Made by a program: the position numbers and the translations under genes. A stretch of 64,000 bases of DNA from Saussurea involucrata (Eukaryota > Streptophyta > Magnoliopsida > Asterales > Asteraceae), in assembly GCA_033807775.1 (NCBI GenBank), contig CM066324.1:130873501-130937500 (forward strand), written 5' to 3'. This document shows positions 38,342-51,530 of the stretch, one piece after another; position 1 is the first letter of the stretch, and each line of letters opens with the position of its first letter. The notes under the pieces are model-generated. The model was not told the origin of the DNA, searched no databases, and worked only from the letters and a program-made list of their open reading frames with translations.

Positions 38342-39771
38342 ATTGATGATTAAGGTATAAGGTTTTGTCACCTCTCCAACTATCTCGCCATTAGGCAGGA
38401 TTTTTTTGACCAAGTACTTATTTGTTGAGGAGAAACTAATCTAATTCGGAGTTGTTGATGTGTATATCGATCGATTGTAGAAGAAGAATTCTGCTTTCGT
38501 TTGATTAAGCTTCCTTCCTAATCTGGAAAGTCTTCTCAGATACAAGAAAATGATTCAGTTCCAGAGCTAAAGATCGTAGTTCTCGAACGAGCAACCGAAA
38601 AGATTATGGAGCATCCTCAGGAGTCGGTGTATTTAAACAAATAATCTGACACTAAAAAAACGAATTGAACAAAATGCAAAAGATCAGGGGTCAAAGTTTT
38701 AGATTCAAATTAGTATGAGGGGGTATGATGAATATAAGAAACGGCTGCGATTGCTCATCGTATCGACTTTTGGAGCTGTCAATTCGTCTGATACTATTCA
38801 GCAATAAGCAAACCCTAACACAAAGATATAATCACAATATCTTCTCTCCTGCCGATCATCAATCTTGATTTTGATTTTTGGTAAATCTGTCCTGCCTTAT
38901 CGTGATTTTGATCGGTAAACGGTGTGAATGTGGTAAAGCGATTGGGCGATCATCGAATTCGAACGATAATGGTTGGTTCTTCAATTCATCCGCTTTACTG
39001 TTCATTATTTTAGGGTTAGATGCAACGTTGATACGTTTCGTGCTGAAATTTATTTGTTTTATTTGTATTTTTCGGTGCATAAGTCTATTGTGAGTGCGAT
39101 CTGATTTGGTTTAATCTAAAGTTTTCGCTATTTCTAATCGGGACTGGTGATGTTTCAAGTGATTTTAAAAGAAGATCAGAACAAGGTTCATCAAATATAG
39201 GGTTTTGTTGAAAAAGGTACAAGGGTTGCTGAATAAAGTAGTAGATATAAGATTTTGGAAATATGTTAGGTGTTCTACGAGGAATGCACATTAGCAACCT
39301 ATAGTTGCATAATACTCCATGCTTTTTGAAACAAAGTTTACTTAACACTTCCTGCATTCTGATAAAGGATTTATGATATTGTTTTGGAAGTTAAACCGGT
39401 TACTTTTGGTTTTACAGTTGATATGAATCTTAAAATGCATTACAGGCAATTGAATAGAAATGACTGATTTTGCATTTTCAATAAAAAGTCAAAATCTATG
39501 TAAATTAGAGGGTTTGAAAAGTGATAGGTTTATATGAGAGAGAAATTAAATGAATTTTCTTTATGTTTGGAACAGAGAGAATGACATTCAAGCAGTTCTT
39601 TTTGTTATATGAATTTCTATTTTTTTGGAATAGAGGGAATAAGGATTGAAAATGAAACAGTTCTTTCTGTTAAGACTGACTGGTACTGCAGGGATGGATA
39701 CAAGTATCTTGATGTTTTTAATATTTTTTTATCATGGAAATGAGTATTAATGATATGATTTTTACTCTCAG
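38342..39771 (+). other. Promoter and 5' part of the SPEN-like gene, start not resolved
   Basis: The first coding exon is expected here because the exon at 39772 has no usable ATG. A telobox-like AAACCCTAA sits at 38813. 38830-38880 may be a leader exon (it ends in 'tttttg|gtaaat'). No short ATG exon could be chosen with confidence. Confidence 0.35.
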
Positions 39772-42700
39772 AGCTTAAGAGGTGGGCGGGATAGACCACG
39801 AAGGGACTTCCCGTTAAGATCGGAAGAGAAAAGTCATCATGGCCGGAGCACTGCACCCCCTTCAAGACATCTTTGGGTTGGAAATCTGTCTCATACCTTA
39901 ACTGAGCGTGCATTGAGCAATCACTTTAGACAGTTTGGGGAGCTTGAGAGTGTAGCATTTCAACCTGGCCGTAGCTATGCCTTCATCAATTTCATCGACG
40001 ATAGCGCAGCCTTTGCAGCAATTGGAGCACTTCAAGGCTTCATTCTTGCAGGCAATGCACTTAGAATTGAGTTTACAAAGGCGGTTAGTCTTGTCCACCC
40101 ATGTCTGCTCCATAATTTTTGTATACATATACACTTTGAATCAAGCAATATCTGCTTAATCCTTAAGCTAGTTGCTGCGTTTGGAAAATTGCAAACAATT
40201 TTAACCAATAGTCAATCAAGCAGCTTTGTGATGAAGACTTGTATCGCTGTCTATACCAACCATTTTCATGTTTTGGTTTTAGCTCACAGTTTTATACTAC
40301 TCACTTTACCTACTTCAGCATGCCATCGAATGAAAAGGGGTGAATGAAATTATCATGCATTCAGATAATTATATTTTGAATGAATGTTCTGATTCCCAGA
40401 CTTAAACATTTGGTTAAAACTTGCTTAAAGTTATATCACGTACATATTAAATTGAAGGTACCAAAGAGAAGTCACTTATAAAGGTTATAGGGTTTATGGT
40501 GCAGCCTTCTTGTATTCTACTACCAATTGCTCAAGCATAAAATATAAAAAGAAACGACACACTCACCTGCAGTTGATCATTAATATCTTCTCTTGTTACC
40601 TTAATCTTCCATTGCTACGATTCCTTGAATGGGAAAATCGGCTAATTCTCATTTCACAAGATGAACCACATATGCTCATTCTACAAGGGCCCATTTCTTA
40701 CAAGTATTCACTTTCATCATGGAACACTAAATTTAGCAATTCAAGCATTTCTTTTGTATGCCAACGAGAAGTACATATCATTATGCCAACTTGATACTGG
40801 ATATCCGAACTTCATGTTCCTTGACTGCTTCCATTTGAGGCATACAAAAGCATTTTGCATTTTTGATCGCGTTTCATTCTCGTTCCAAGAATTGAGATGA
40901 TACCCACTCTACGTAAGATTGATTAAACCATGAAACTAACATTGTTCTATTAGCTGCATAACTTTCTGATACTAATAGATTCTTCATCTATTTCTCCTCT
41001 ATCCTTGGAGATAAATAATTTGCAATATCTATTTCATACTAATAATAAGCAAATCTTACATAGTTACACTGGTTATTGAGATCTCTGTTTGAAGCAGTTC
41101 TATTCTGGAGATACAAGTCTTCCATGAGTACCAGATACAATGATGTACACGGATAGCTTTTGAACTCTAATCTGTCTATGTGTGCACAGGGTTACCCATA
41201 TCACCCAGTTGGACCCCTTATCTCCCTAGAAAAGCATATGGATATTGCAATTGAATTAACTTTGAAGTTGCAATTGAAGGCAGATCGTTATTGCTTTACT
41301 CACAACTTTTACTAGATTAATGGAGAAAGAAGAAGTAATGAGGAAATTTCTTGTCCCACATAGGAGTTTCAATTATCTACTGCAAATTGCTTTCAGTTTG
41401 CATTCCCTTTAAACCCTTGGTTGGAAGGATTTGGAATTAGCAAGTAGCCCCAAAGGTGTCTTAATATACAAGGCTTATAAACAGGCAGAAAAAGGAGCAG
41501 AACTAGACAGATGAAAAACTAGCACCGGTTTATTCACTTAAACTTAACATCTCTTTATGCGCTTGATAAATGCGTTTAGGCTTTTTTAAGCACAAATTGG
41601 GAGTACTTTATATCCAGGAAATCTTGAATCCATATCTGGAAATCCTTCAAGCCCTCGTCTTGATACCACTACGCATTTATTCCATAAGGTTTCCATTTCC
41701 ATACCGATCATGAGGATGGAACCCTGCAGTAATTACCGATCATAAGGTCCCCTGAACCTGACCCTATATATATAAGCCGCTAATTTTGTCATGATGGAAG
41801 CACTCTAGATGAACTTTTTTTTATTTACTCTTATATATAAGCCGCTAATTCTGTCATGATGGAAGCACTCTATATGAACTTTCTATAATCTTATTTATAA
41901 GCAGAGCTGGTGATTCTGAGAATCAAGCATTTCAGACTGCTGGTTGAAGCTATCAGTTGCTAGGAAGACAACAAAAAATCAGTCGCGGCCCTCGTAAGCT
42001 ATGCCTCTAGTCACATATTCATAGGTTCTACATCATTTCAAGATGAAATCTGTATCATCAATTGGACATTGATCTAATTTTGTTCTACAATCCAATAAAT
42101 ATTTTATACAAGTCAAAGCCATGAATGAACTGAAAAAGGATCACAACGACTCCATGGTTATAATAGCTTGCATATCCAAAACGAACATAGGTGGATAATA
42201 GTTGTGCATCCAAAGAAGCTTAATAATGCTGGTTGGTCATCTGGAATCGAAATAAATCGAATCATTAAAGTGGCAATTTTTATATAAAGAAATGTAGGAA
42301 TGATCTGGTGATCTATTCTGTTGCTAGTTTATGAAATCTTTTAGGTGCATAATCTATGCAAACAAAACCACACAGTTATGTAACCATGGCTCTGCTGTTC
42401 AGTATGATCCTTTTTTGCAACTGGGTACTTGGATTTTCTTAGACAAATAACAGCGACATTATGCGAACATAATAATTAAATCTAATTGCTCAAGGATCCA
42501 CAAATTACAGTTCCAAGCATTCAACAGACCTTAAGTTCTCATGGATTTGTTAGTTCTATTCTGGAAACAGAACATCCACACACAGTTCTGTGGTTTCATA
42601 GGCCATACTTCCAGCATATGATCAAACATGAACACAAGCTCATCTATTCTTTGGTGTTTGAGATCCACAAGCAAATGTCAAATTGCAAATCATTTTGTCC

Positions 42701-45700
42701 CCAACTGTAAGCTGACTGATGGTGGGAATCAGCACCATATGAAACTAAAATCAGAGTTAGCGGCTGTTTGGCAGTTGCTGAATGGTTTGGTGTTGAATAA
42801 TTAAGAGGTCAGAATTCTTATGATATAGTGCACAATGAAATATGGTTGTTTGGTAATTGTTCAAAATGAAATCAGGGTGCAGAATGATTTAAGGGAGACC
42901 CAAGATACAAAATCATTTGGAGGGTTTTAGAACCGGTAAGAGACAGACTTTTTTTTTGCCAAACAAGATTCACCTGTTAGCGATTCAGAGGTTGCCTCTT
43001 AATGAAACTATTAAGAGGTAAACAAACAACCCCTTAGAGCATGGTCAATCAGGGTGTTTTTTTTTGAAAAAACCTGAGTTCATTAGGGGAGGTGGAGTGG
43101 CATTGATTAGGCAGGACAAGGTTGCATTTCTTCTTCCACCAATATATGAATTTAAGTACATTTCCAATCAGCACCATTTCATGAGTCATAGAAGATGTGT
43201 TTAGTTTCTTGCTTGCATAAATATCTAAAATCATGCTTCTTAATGCCCAAAGAGAAAACCTGATTTGAACTGCTTTCTAAGAGTACTTCAGACGATAGAA
43301 GGGACAATGACTATCCGATAAAGCCAAAATCTTCATTCGTGCTGTAAAAGATCTGCTTTAGTTCTGTTGGTTTAATCTTACTATCCCTAACTTTATTTTG
43401 GGTATCCAAATATTGGAATTGTGCCATACTTAATGTTACATATGTCAAGGCCAATATTATACATTACACATCTTATTTACAAGAAAAAATATATCTTTTT
43501 ATTCATGAAACTTTGGTATTCTTTTGCTACCCTAGTCCCAACTTCTAAAATGTCCCCAATGGAAAGGGGTATTTTCCATCTTTCCCGAAAGTTGATGAAA
43601 ATCTCTTGCGTCTGGCATATCAGGAGAAGTCATCAACATCGTCACACGATGAAGACTATTTGCAACGGCGGGATGAACCTCGTTCTTCAGTCAGAGGATC
43701 TCCATTCCCTCAACGGGACTCCAGATCCCGCCACGTCACTTCTGAACCAATTTATCACGAGAGCCCTAAGGCAAACAGTAAGAATTCAGAACCCAGTGAG
43801 GTCTTATGGGTCGGGTTCCCACAGTCATTAAAGGTCAATGAAGACAGTTTCTGGGAGGCTTTCTCCCCATTCGGTGAGATTGAAAAAATCTCCGCATTTC
43901 CAGGTCGAACTTATGCCTTTATCAGATACAAACACATCAGTTCCGCCTGCAGGGCAAAAGAGACTTTACACGGGAAATTGTTTGGAAACCCCAGGGTACA
44001 TATCTGTTTTGCAAGAAGTGAATCCGGGACGTCGAACGGTGGGCGGAACTCGATGAACGATCCTCCCTCCCCCCGCAACAGACCATATGGCCGCCAGGGT
44101 TCACCGGAGAACTTTCGACATGATAGATACCACGACACTTCCTCAATGGAACGCAGAAGATCCCCTCGATTTGGTTCCGATCTGGAGTCCGAGGGTTTTG
44201 ATGATGCCATGGGTTTTGGCAGGAATGTTAACAGACTGACCAATAGGAACGTTCCGTTTGAACAACAACAGCGGTTCCAAGAAGTGGGGCCCGCTGGAAA
44301 TATGTATGGACGTCGCAGTCCTTCAAGGGATAGAGTGGGAAATTTTCATGATTTCCCTCCTCCTCCTCAGGGTTTCTCTCGTCAAGGCCCATTATACGAC
44401 GATGAATGGGATTTGCCGGAAGATGCGTTGGTTTATCATGGTGCGAAGAAACTAAAGAGCTCGATTCCTCCGGAACCTGAGCTTCCGGAGTATCCTTTCT
44501 CTGAATCCGAACAAGTGAAACACGTTCATCCAAGACTTCCGGAGTTTTCCCAGGTTGATAATAACAACGTTGGACGTTTTGGGTATCATAAGCAGATGCA
44601 TGATCCACCTATGAACATTATTCCTCAGCCTTATGGTGAGAGGGTCAATTCCCACAATGCATCTTATGATACTTTCCAGGCTGGTCCAGTTTCATTGCCT
44701 CAAAACCCCGTTGACTGGAAAAGGTCAACCCCTGAACCGCAGCACCCTCCTGCAAGTGCCGAGTGGAAATGGGAAGGGATTATAGCAAAGGGAGGGACGT
44801 CAATCTGTCGTGCTCGTTGCTTTCCTGTTGGGAAAGTACTTGACATGATACTGTAAGTTCTTAATACATCTTGCCAGAAAATTATGTTAATAAAAATCTC
44901 ATTTATGGTCGATGCCTAACGCTGTGTTCTCTAATCTGGAGAGAAAAGAAAAGAAAAGAAAGGAAAGGAAATAATTTTTTTATTTGTGGTCTTGAAAGGA
45001 AAGAAAAAGGAAGGAAATGAAAGGAAATAAATTAATTTTTCATGTTTGTGAACAGGAAAGAAAGGAAAGGAAAGGAAAGATGTTAATTTTTACAAATATA
45101 CCCTTAAAAGTATATCATTTAATTTCTTTTCTTTTTCTCCCTTTCCAACCACGTTTTGCATTAGAGTTTTGGAAGGAAACAGGAAACTTATCGTAATTTT
45201 TTCTTCGCTTCCTTTCCTTTCTCTCTTAAGAAAGTTTTGAGAACACGAGTTTTTTACTTTCCTCACCTTTCCCTCCCTTTCTTTTCCTTCGTAAAAAGAG
45301 TTTCGAGAACACTGCGTAAATGGTCCCTAAACTGTGGCTGGTTAGGGTTTTAGAGGGTCCTTTGGTTAAATGACCTTATTTTTCTTTTCTTATAAATCCA
45401 TAACCTCCGGACACGTTTGAGAATGCGGCTGCTTAACAAAAGAATGTCACTTTCATTTACAAGAATGCCTAGAAACCTGTCACAGGGTCATGGATTTAAA
45501 AAACACTTGTTAAGATCATTTAACTAACTAACCCGAGTTTTGTACTTTTGTAACACATATACTTGTATGAATGTACACAAATTTAAATAAATCATGTGCG
45601 TTTATTGCTGAAATGAATTATTTACCGGAATCATGTCGATATGCAGGCCTGAATTTTTGGATTGCACTGCCAGGACTAGTTTAGACATGCTAGCAAAACA

Positions 45701-46775
45701 TTACTATCAAGCAGCCAGTTCATGGGTTGTATTCTTTGTTCCTGAGAGTGATGCTGATATGGGGTTTTACAATGAATTCATGAATTATTTGGGGGAGAAG
45801 CAGCGTGCTGCCGTTGCTAAACTGGACGATAAAACCACTTTGTTTCTTGTGCCCCCATCAGATTTCTCAGAAAAAATACTCAAGGTCCCCGGAAAACTCA
45901 GCATTTCTGGCGTCATTTTGAGGCTAGAACAACCGTCTTCCACTGTGGAGGCTCTTCCACCTCCGCCTATATCCGAGAGACCAGATCCATATCTCATCGC
46001 TTCTCATGGAGAAGCCTCTAGAACTTCATTTTCATCACCTTCTGGACCCTATCCACCCGCCCAACCTTTCCCACATCTTGGGAAACCTAGGACTAATAAT
46101 ACATCTTTACCGGGGTTACCACCAGGTCCGATACCTTTTCATGTCAACAGAAACATGGTTGACCCCATTGTTGAAAACCCACAGGAACATCTGCTCCACC
46201 ACCAAGGAACCCATCCTCAGAACCTAATCTCAGGCGGTAGAAATCTGGCGGCACCACCAAGATCTGGCGGTGATTTCATGGTTCCACCCAATGATTCAAG
46301 TAATTACAGACCTGGAAGTCCAACCATGCCACAATATGGTCATCAAGAAGTAAAATCCGCAGCTTCTTCTTCTTCTTCGTTTATGCCTGCCATTCAACAT
46401 GATCAACTTGCACAATTGGCCTCTTTTCTTGGGAACTCGAGGCAACCGGGAAGTGGGATTTCAACGGGAGAAGACTTTAGGCAATCCAGCAACACAATAA
46501 TTCCCGATAATGCTTCTTATAGAATGCCAAGAACGCTTCCTTCGCCCAGTTCGCAGATCGCTTCTGATCATCCGTCATCCCAATACCATCAAGTGCACCA
46601 ATTTCAGCAGCAACAAATGTCGAACATGCCACCGATGATGCCTCAAAGGGATTTTTCGACCAGTGGTCAAGGAAATGCACAGGAAGAAGGCGATGCAGAT
46701 CCGCAAAAACGATTACAGGCAACGTTAGAGTTGGCTGCAACACTTCTCAAGCAAATTCAGCAAGGGAAGACTTAA
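39772..46775 (+). CDS. SPEN/FPA-like RRM-RRM-SPOC protein (first exon unresolved)
   Basis: Nuclear RNA-binding protein of the SPEN family. FPA in Arabidopsis controls poly(A) site choice; this one most resembles the FPA-like protein AT4G12640 from what I recall of that family. Exons 39772-40083, 43624-44852, 45647-46775 fit in phase (312, 1229, 1129 nt; 889 codons plus stop). RRM1: HLWVGNLS...GRSYAFINF. RRM2: VLWVGFPQSL...GRTYAFIRY...KLFGNPRVHICFA. The linker is rich in Arg, Ser and Pro, with a DEWDLPEDA segment. The SPOC domain spans the last intron (EWKWEGIIAKGGT...CRARCFPVGK, LDCTARTSLDMLAKHYYQA, TTLFLVPPSDFSEKIL). The C-terminus is Pro/Gln-rich and ends LQATLELAATLLKQIQQGKT, the FPA-like end helix. 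The N-terminal exon is missing. Confidence 0.92.
40084..43623 (+). other. Large intron of the SPEN-like gene (3.5 kb)
   Basis: GTTAGT...TATCAG. 41765-41890 holds a ~75-bp direct duplication (ataagccgctaatt(t/c)tgtc ... gaactttnt). 42760-43033 is a family T1 MITE. The rest shows no gene. Confidence 0.6.
42760..43033 (-). mobile_element. Family T1 Tourist-like MITE, copy 2 (reverse)
   Basis: GCGGCTGTTTGGCAGTTGCT ... TTAAGAGGTAAACAAACAACCCC, with TTA on both sides (42757-42759, 43034-43036). It is the reverse of the copy at 10400. Confidence 0.85.
44924..45318. mobile_element. MITE with A/G-rich arms in the last SPEN-like intron
   Basis: The end 'acgctgtgttctc' (44919) mirrors 'gagaacactgcgt' (45305). 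The left arm is rich in ggaaag/gaaaag, the right arm in ctttcc/cttttc, so the transcript could form a long purine-pyrimidine hairpin. Confidence 0.65.
45330..45535. repeat. Dispersed ~190-bp repeat, copy 3
   Basis: Same order of words as 1676-1860 (ggttaaatgacct, gcttaacaaaagaatg, gcctagaaacctgtcac, gatcatttaact). Confidence 0.5.
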
Positions 46776-47570
46776 AAAGGTCCAACAAGATATGTGAAGC
46801 TTTTTGATTGTTTGATGTTTAATGTGAATCAGGTATGTTAGCATGTTTAATGGCTCTTATTAAGATGGTCATAAAGTATTTTGAGCCATATTATTTATCT
46901 TTAGCTTAAACTCGGGATCTAATGGATATAGTCCTCGTTCTATTGATGATGGTTCTTATACTTATAGCTTAGAGTTGTTTGGTAGATGCTGAATGATTAA
47001 TGTGTGAAAGTAGTTCTGTGTTATTTAGTGCGGAATTAAAATTGACCGTTTGGGGTAGATGGCTTAGAGTTGTTTGGTAGATGCTGATGATTTAGTTCAG
47101 AATGATTAAGCGGTCAAAACTGTTTTGTATGATTTAGTGCACAATGAAAAATGACTATTTATATGGACTATGGAGTTGGTAAGGAGGTGAAACCTAAGGC
47201 CCATTTAGGATCTTTGCAAGGATGCTCACCTACTCTGTTGGCTAGTGGTTTGATCAAAACAAAGTTGTTGGTTTGTCACATTGGATTCACAATTTGATAT
47301 GTTTGTTGGTTGTTTTCTGTTTTCTATTTGATATTTTTCCTTTGGTGGTTCTTGATCTTGAATTTGAGGTATTGAATGTGTTTTGATTTCGGGATCGTGA
47401 GGATCTTTGTTTCGAAATCCGATACCGTGTTGTTTTCCTTGATTTGTTTTGGCGTTGACATTAATCGACGTATGTACATGATCATTTGAGTCTCTGCCGA
47501 GTGGGAATCCAATCGTGGTTCAAAATGCGATTGCTAGTTGAGATGTGGCAATGAAGTTTAAATGGTGGTT
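46776..47570 (+). other. 3' flank of the SPEN-like gene
   Basis: 3' UTR followed by decayed T1 MITE pieces (46970-47160: tgtttggtagatgctgaatg twice). No gene was seen. Confidence 0.4.
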
Positions 47571-47574
47571 ACCA

Positions 47575-48262
47575 ACGTTAACAGGGTACAAGAGCCACCA
47601 CCCTCATTTACTTTATTGAGTAACGTTCTTAATCATCAAATAGATTGTTGGTAAGCGTCTTTTACTCTCTTATCTGGTAAGCACTAGCTGGGTGGGAGTC
47701 TTCTCCTTTACTTATCGAGTAAAATTCTCGCTTCTTGTTATTAGGGGGGGGGGGGGGGAAGATAAGTGACATTTGGTAAACGTTTACTTGAAAAATGTTT
47801 AATAAACGACCCATATATCTGACATAGCGTTGATATATGTTAGGTGTATTGGTCGTTTAAATTATCATGAATTTAGACTTCAACTTAAAGTGTTATTGAT
47901 AATTATGGTATACATGATATCTAATATATGTTGATGATAATGTAAGCTTATACTTGATGTAGAAAAAGATGGTAGATTAGTTGTATAAGTACCGTTTATC
48001 AGACTCTTATCGAATAAGCACTTACTAAGTGTCACTTGCATACCGGATGAGTATGACAATGAGTGAGAATCTTAAGACATAGCAATGATAGAGAATCTTA
48101 CCAGGTATGTGAGGTAGAAAATTCTTATCTGATAAATGGTTACCGGGTAAAAGACGTTTACCAACAATTCTATTTTTTGATCAAGAATATTATCTGGTGA
48201 AATAGGTGAAGATGATAACTCTTGGTGATAAACGCTTACGTGATAAGTATTTTAAACAATCT
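47575..48262. mobile_element. Family K MITEs, copies 3 and 4
   Basis: 47575-47809 and 47986-48262 both show the cggtaag/cttacc-type words and 'ttgttggtaa...'-like spacing, more decayed than copy 1. The first contains a run of 15 G (47744-47758). Confidence 0.55.
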
Positions 48263-48289
48263 CGTCGTGATTTAGACCTAAAAGTGAGA

Positions 48290-48650
48290 GATGCGAGCAC
48301 TGTTCTAAAAGGCTCGCCGCAACAGCCGCCATGGCGCGCCGTGGCTTAAGGCTTGTGTCTCACGCCATGGCCTAATGTGCGGTCTTTTGTCACCCGATAT
48401 TTGATTTTTCTTTATGTTTTAATGTCTTATTTCCTAGTTTTTAACATATAATCTAATTTTACATGTTTATTATCATTGACTCGTCGATTAATAGTACAAA
48501 ACATATGTTTTCATATATAATATTATATATGATATAGAGATTTTCCGCCATAAGTCACGTCTTGATAAACGTCGTGGCTCGTAAGGCTTAAGGTTTGGCC
48601 TCGCCGCCACGCCACATCTCGTGCTATTTAGAACCTTGGATGCGAGTCAA
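48290..48650. repeat. Foldback repeat with GCCATGGC words
   Basis: The left arm 'ctaaaaggctcgccgcaaca...gcgccgtggcttaaggctt' mirrors the right arm 'gtcgtggctcgtaaggctta...tctcgtgctatttagaacc'. Decayed relatives at 13730-13850 and 62440-62605. Likely an old MITE; ends not fixed. Confidence 0.5.
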
Positions 48651-49086
48651 GACAGAAAAATTAACATCTAGATAATTTTTCATTATAAATTAATATATTT
48701 TAACATCCAATAGGATTTCTATATTTTTATGTTCATTAAAATATAAAACTTAAAGCGGCTCGTAAACATGCAAGTGATAAAGTTAAACCTAGTTAGGCCA
48801 TCCGTACCCCATGGAGGGAATCTTTCAAATATTTCACTCCACATCAGCGCCACATCAGCTTTTCTCTCATCCATCACTCAATCCCTAACAATCCCTAAAC
48901 ACCCGTACCCCATTCCCTCAAACCCTTTTGCCACCTCATTTATTTTAATTCTTTTATTTATACATTTAATTATTTAACAAAATAAAAATATTTATATATT
49001 TTTAATAAATAAAAATAAGATAAATAATAAAAATTAAAATTCATATCATTCATTAAAAATAAAAATTACAAAATAAATTTAAAAAT

Positions 49087-49428
49087 CTACTCGTCGTCAT
49101 TGTTGGGAACTTGGATACGCCAAATATGTTCGACCAAATCCGACCGAAGGTTATTATGAGTGTCCCGGTTTATGACTTCTTGAACATTTGCCGCGCGTTG
49201 TGTCTCACTGATTTGGCTTTCGATATCATTCGTGAAAAAGTCGTTTTCCACGTCACCACAAATAGCATGGTTTTCGTCTTCGAGTATCATATTGTGTAAT
49301 ATGACACAAGCGTACATAATGTTTCTCAATATTGCCGGTTCCCATCCGCGTGCCGGGTTATGAAGTATATGCCAACGTTGTTTAAGCACGCCAAAAGCTC
49401 GTTCAACATCTTGAGAGGTGTGAAAAAT
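49087..49428 (-). pseudogene. PIF/Harbinger transposase, C-terminal fragment
   Basis: Minus-strand frame: an in-frame lead-in (DVERAFGVLKQRWHILH), then ARGWEPAILRNIMYACVILHNMI. These are the conserved last blocks of plant Harbinger transposases, including the final acidic residue region (DVERAFG). The N-terminal two thirds are missing and replaced by a 24-bp tandem repeat and the element end. No start codon is expected. It could not supply transposase. Confidence 0.85.
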
Positions 49429-49495
49429 AAGAGGTTGAGAGGTGTGAGAAATAAGAGGTTGAGAGGTGTGAGAAATAAGAGGTTGAGGGTTAAAT
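49423..49495. repeat. Tandem repeat, 24-bp unit x 3
   Basis: 'gaggtgtgagaaataagagg' units at 49423, 49447 and 49471, nearly identical, inside the Harbinger element. Confidence 0.85.
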
Positions 49496-49770
49496 ATATA
49501 GTGGGATTAAATTGAGAAAAAAAAAAAAATTACAAAGAGCCGTTCAACGGTTACATTTTTTAAAATTTAATTTAATTTTTTTTTTAAAAACCCTTCGGGA
49601 TGGATCGGGATCCCATCCCCGGATACCATCCCGCCCCGCCAACCCCGCCCGGACCGTAGCCCATCCCGCATCGACCCCGCGCCATCCCGCTGCCCATCCC
49701 GATGTGGGTACGGATGGCCTTATAAGTAAATGAAATAAGAAAAGGAAAATGAAGTTTAGTTGGCATTTAA

Positions 49771-50254
49771 CATCTCCAACAACTTCTTTAAAATAGAGAA
49801 AAATAATATTTTATTCTCTAAAATGTTTCAAGAGTTTCTCTATCCTATTCTCTAAAATAGAGAACCATGGGAAAAACTTACAATATAGAGAATTTTCTAT
49901 ATCTCCAAAAAGATGAGAGAGAATTATTATTTTAATGATTTTCTACCAAAAAGATGTAAGAGAAATATTATTTTAATGGTTTCCTATAAAAAAAGATGAG
50001 AGAAATATTATTTTAATGATTTTCCACCAAAAAGATGAGAAAAAAAATATTATTTTAATGATTTTCTATAAAAAAGATGAGAGAAGTACTATTTTAAAGA
50101 TGAGAGAGAAATATATTGAATATTTTAATAATACAAGTAATGATTGGTTCTTTAAAATAGAGAAGCTGTTGAAGTTGGAAGAAATATTTTTTAAAGATTT
50201 TCACTTTTCATTCTCTATTTTAGAGAAATTATAGAGAAGCTGTTGGAGACGCTC
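49771..50254. mobile_element. Family G MITE, copy 2, with inner tandem repeat
   Basis: Left 'catctccaacaacttctt' and right 'gaagctgttggagacgctc'-type ends; TAA on both sides (49768-49770 and 50255-50257). 49905-50110 holds about five copies of a ~44-bp unit (aaaaagatgagagaaatatt, attttaatgattttct). A copy of the same family follows immediately. Confidence 0.72.
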
Positions 50255-50257
50255 TAA

Positions 50258-50610
50258 GAGCATCTCCAACAGCTTCCCCATAATTTCTCCAAAATGGAGA
50301 ACCAAAAGCCAAAATCCCTAAAAAAAATACATTCATCTCCAACAGCTTCTCCATTTTGGAGAATCCAACATTAATTAAAATATTAAAATATTCCATTCAT
50401 CTATTAAAATATCATTTCTCTCTCTACATATTTATTTTCAAAGTTTCTTATTGGCCTCTCACTTGGTAATCATTTTTGGAGAAAAAAACTTTCTTTCTCC
50501 AACTTTCTCCATTTTAAGGATAGTTTTGGGGAAGCTGTTGGAGCAAAATATTAACCGAAAATCCTCATTTTCTTTATTTTCTCATTTTGAGGAAGCTGTT
50601 GGAGATGCTC
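50258..50610. mobile_element. Family G MITE, copy 3
   Basis: GAGCATCTCCAACAGCTTCC to ...GGAAGCTGTTGGAGATGCTC, a perfect inverted repeat of at least 20 bp. TAA on both sides (50255-50257, shared with copy 2, and 50611-50613). Confidence 0.9.
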
Positions 50611-51408
50611 TAAGTCATCAAATCAACATACTCTTGAATAAATGGAAAGTTTATATTTGTTGCAAGTGATTAGCTTAATTAATTAAAGAAAGTTAAAATT
50701 ACCTATACTATGGACCCAGTTGAGTCCAACCACATTCGGATCAATCTGGGCCCTTTAAACTCATCTCCAAAATTGATCACAGCCGTTTAAAATCATTCAG
50801 CCCTCTGATTTCTCTCCTACGATACAGTTGCAACGTACTCTGTTTTCTCACCATCTTCTTCAACCTCTTCCCACGTTCTAACTCTTCCCCACGTCCTAAC
50901 TCTTCCCCACGTCCTCCTAATTTCGAGTTTGTGACATGAACCGATGTGTGTATATATACGCATACACAGAGAATTGCAACATCTGTTTTTAGATTCAGAA
51001 GAAATAATACCCTCTTTCTCTTCCGAAGTTCCAAATCCAAACAAGAACTCCATTGGGGTGCTCCAATTGTGGTTTTTGTGCTTCATTCTCACACCCTCGG
51101 CTCTTCCACAACTAAACATTTGTAAGCTTTTCTGGAGAAGGATGAACCCTAATCGATTAGAATGATGAACCCTAATCGATGAAAGGAGAACTCTCTTCGA
51201 ATCTATTTTCAAATTTGGGGATGAAATCGACGATTCATCCATTAACCACTGAGAAAACCTTCTTCTCCCAATTCGTACAAGGAAGTTCATGACAAACAGG
51301 CTTCTTTCCAGGAAGCAATTCGTGCGTTGATTTTTAACTGCTGTTGTTTTATCCAGGTTCGATAATTGTCTGTTGTTCGATTTCTCCGATCTTCATCTTC
51401 TAACAGAT

Positions 51409-51530
51409 TCGATAATTTGAAGAATCGGGAGCGGGAGGAGGAAGACGATGGCCCTTCTTTTAATATCACCGATTTCAATTCTCCTTCTGGCAAGTTCTCT
51501 GAATGTGTTCTACAATCCATAGACAGTGGA
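51409..51530 (+). pseudogene. Exon-like fragment, unknown gene
   Basis: After 'tctaacag' the frame reads SFDNLKNREREEEDDGPSF, then NITDFNSPSG, 40 or more open residues with normal composition. No domain was recognised. It may be the first captured fragment of the mosaic. Confidence 0.35.

Larger units (their letters stand above)
48796..49719. mobile_element. Deleted PIF/Harbinger element, 924 bp
   Basis: A perfect 14-bp inverted repeat GGCCATCCGTACCC / GGGTACGGATGGCC, flanked by TTA at 48793-48795 and 49720-49722. It contains the C-terminal part of the transposase on the minus strand. The right subterminal region is GC-rich (ccatcccgccccgcc). Confidence 0.9.

Noticed and set aside
50817..51290. 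157-residue minus-strand ORF
   Set aside because: It includes a 17-bp tandem repeat (ttccccacgtcctaact) and has no domain; opposite in direction to the captured exons.
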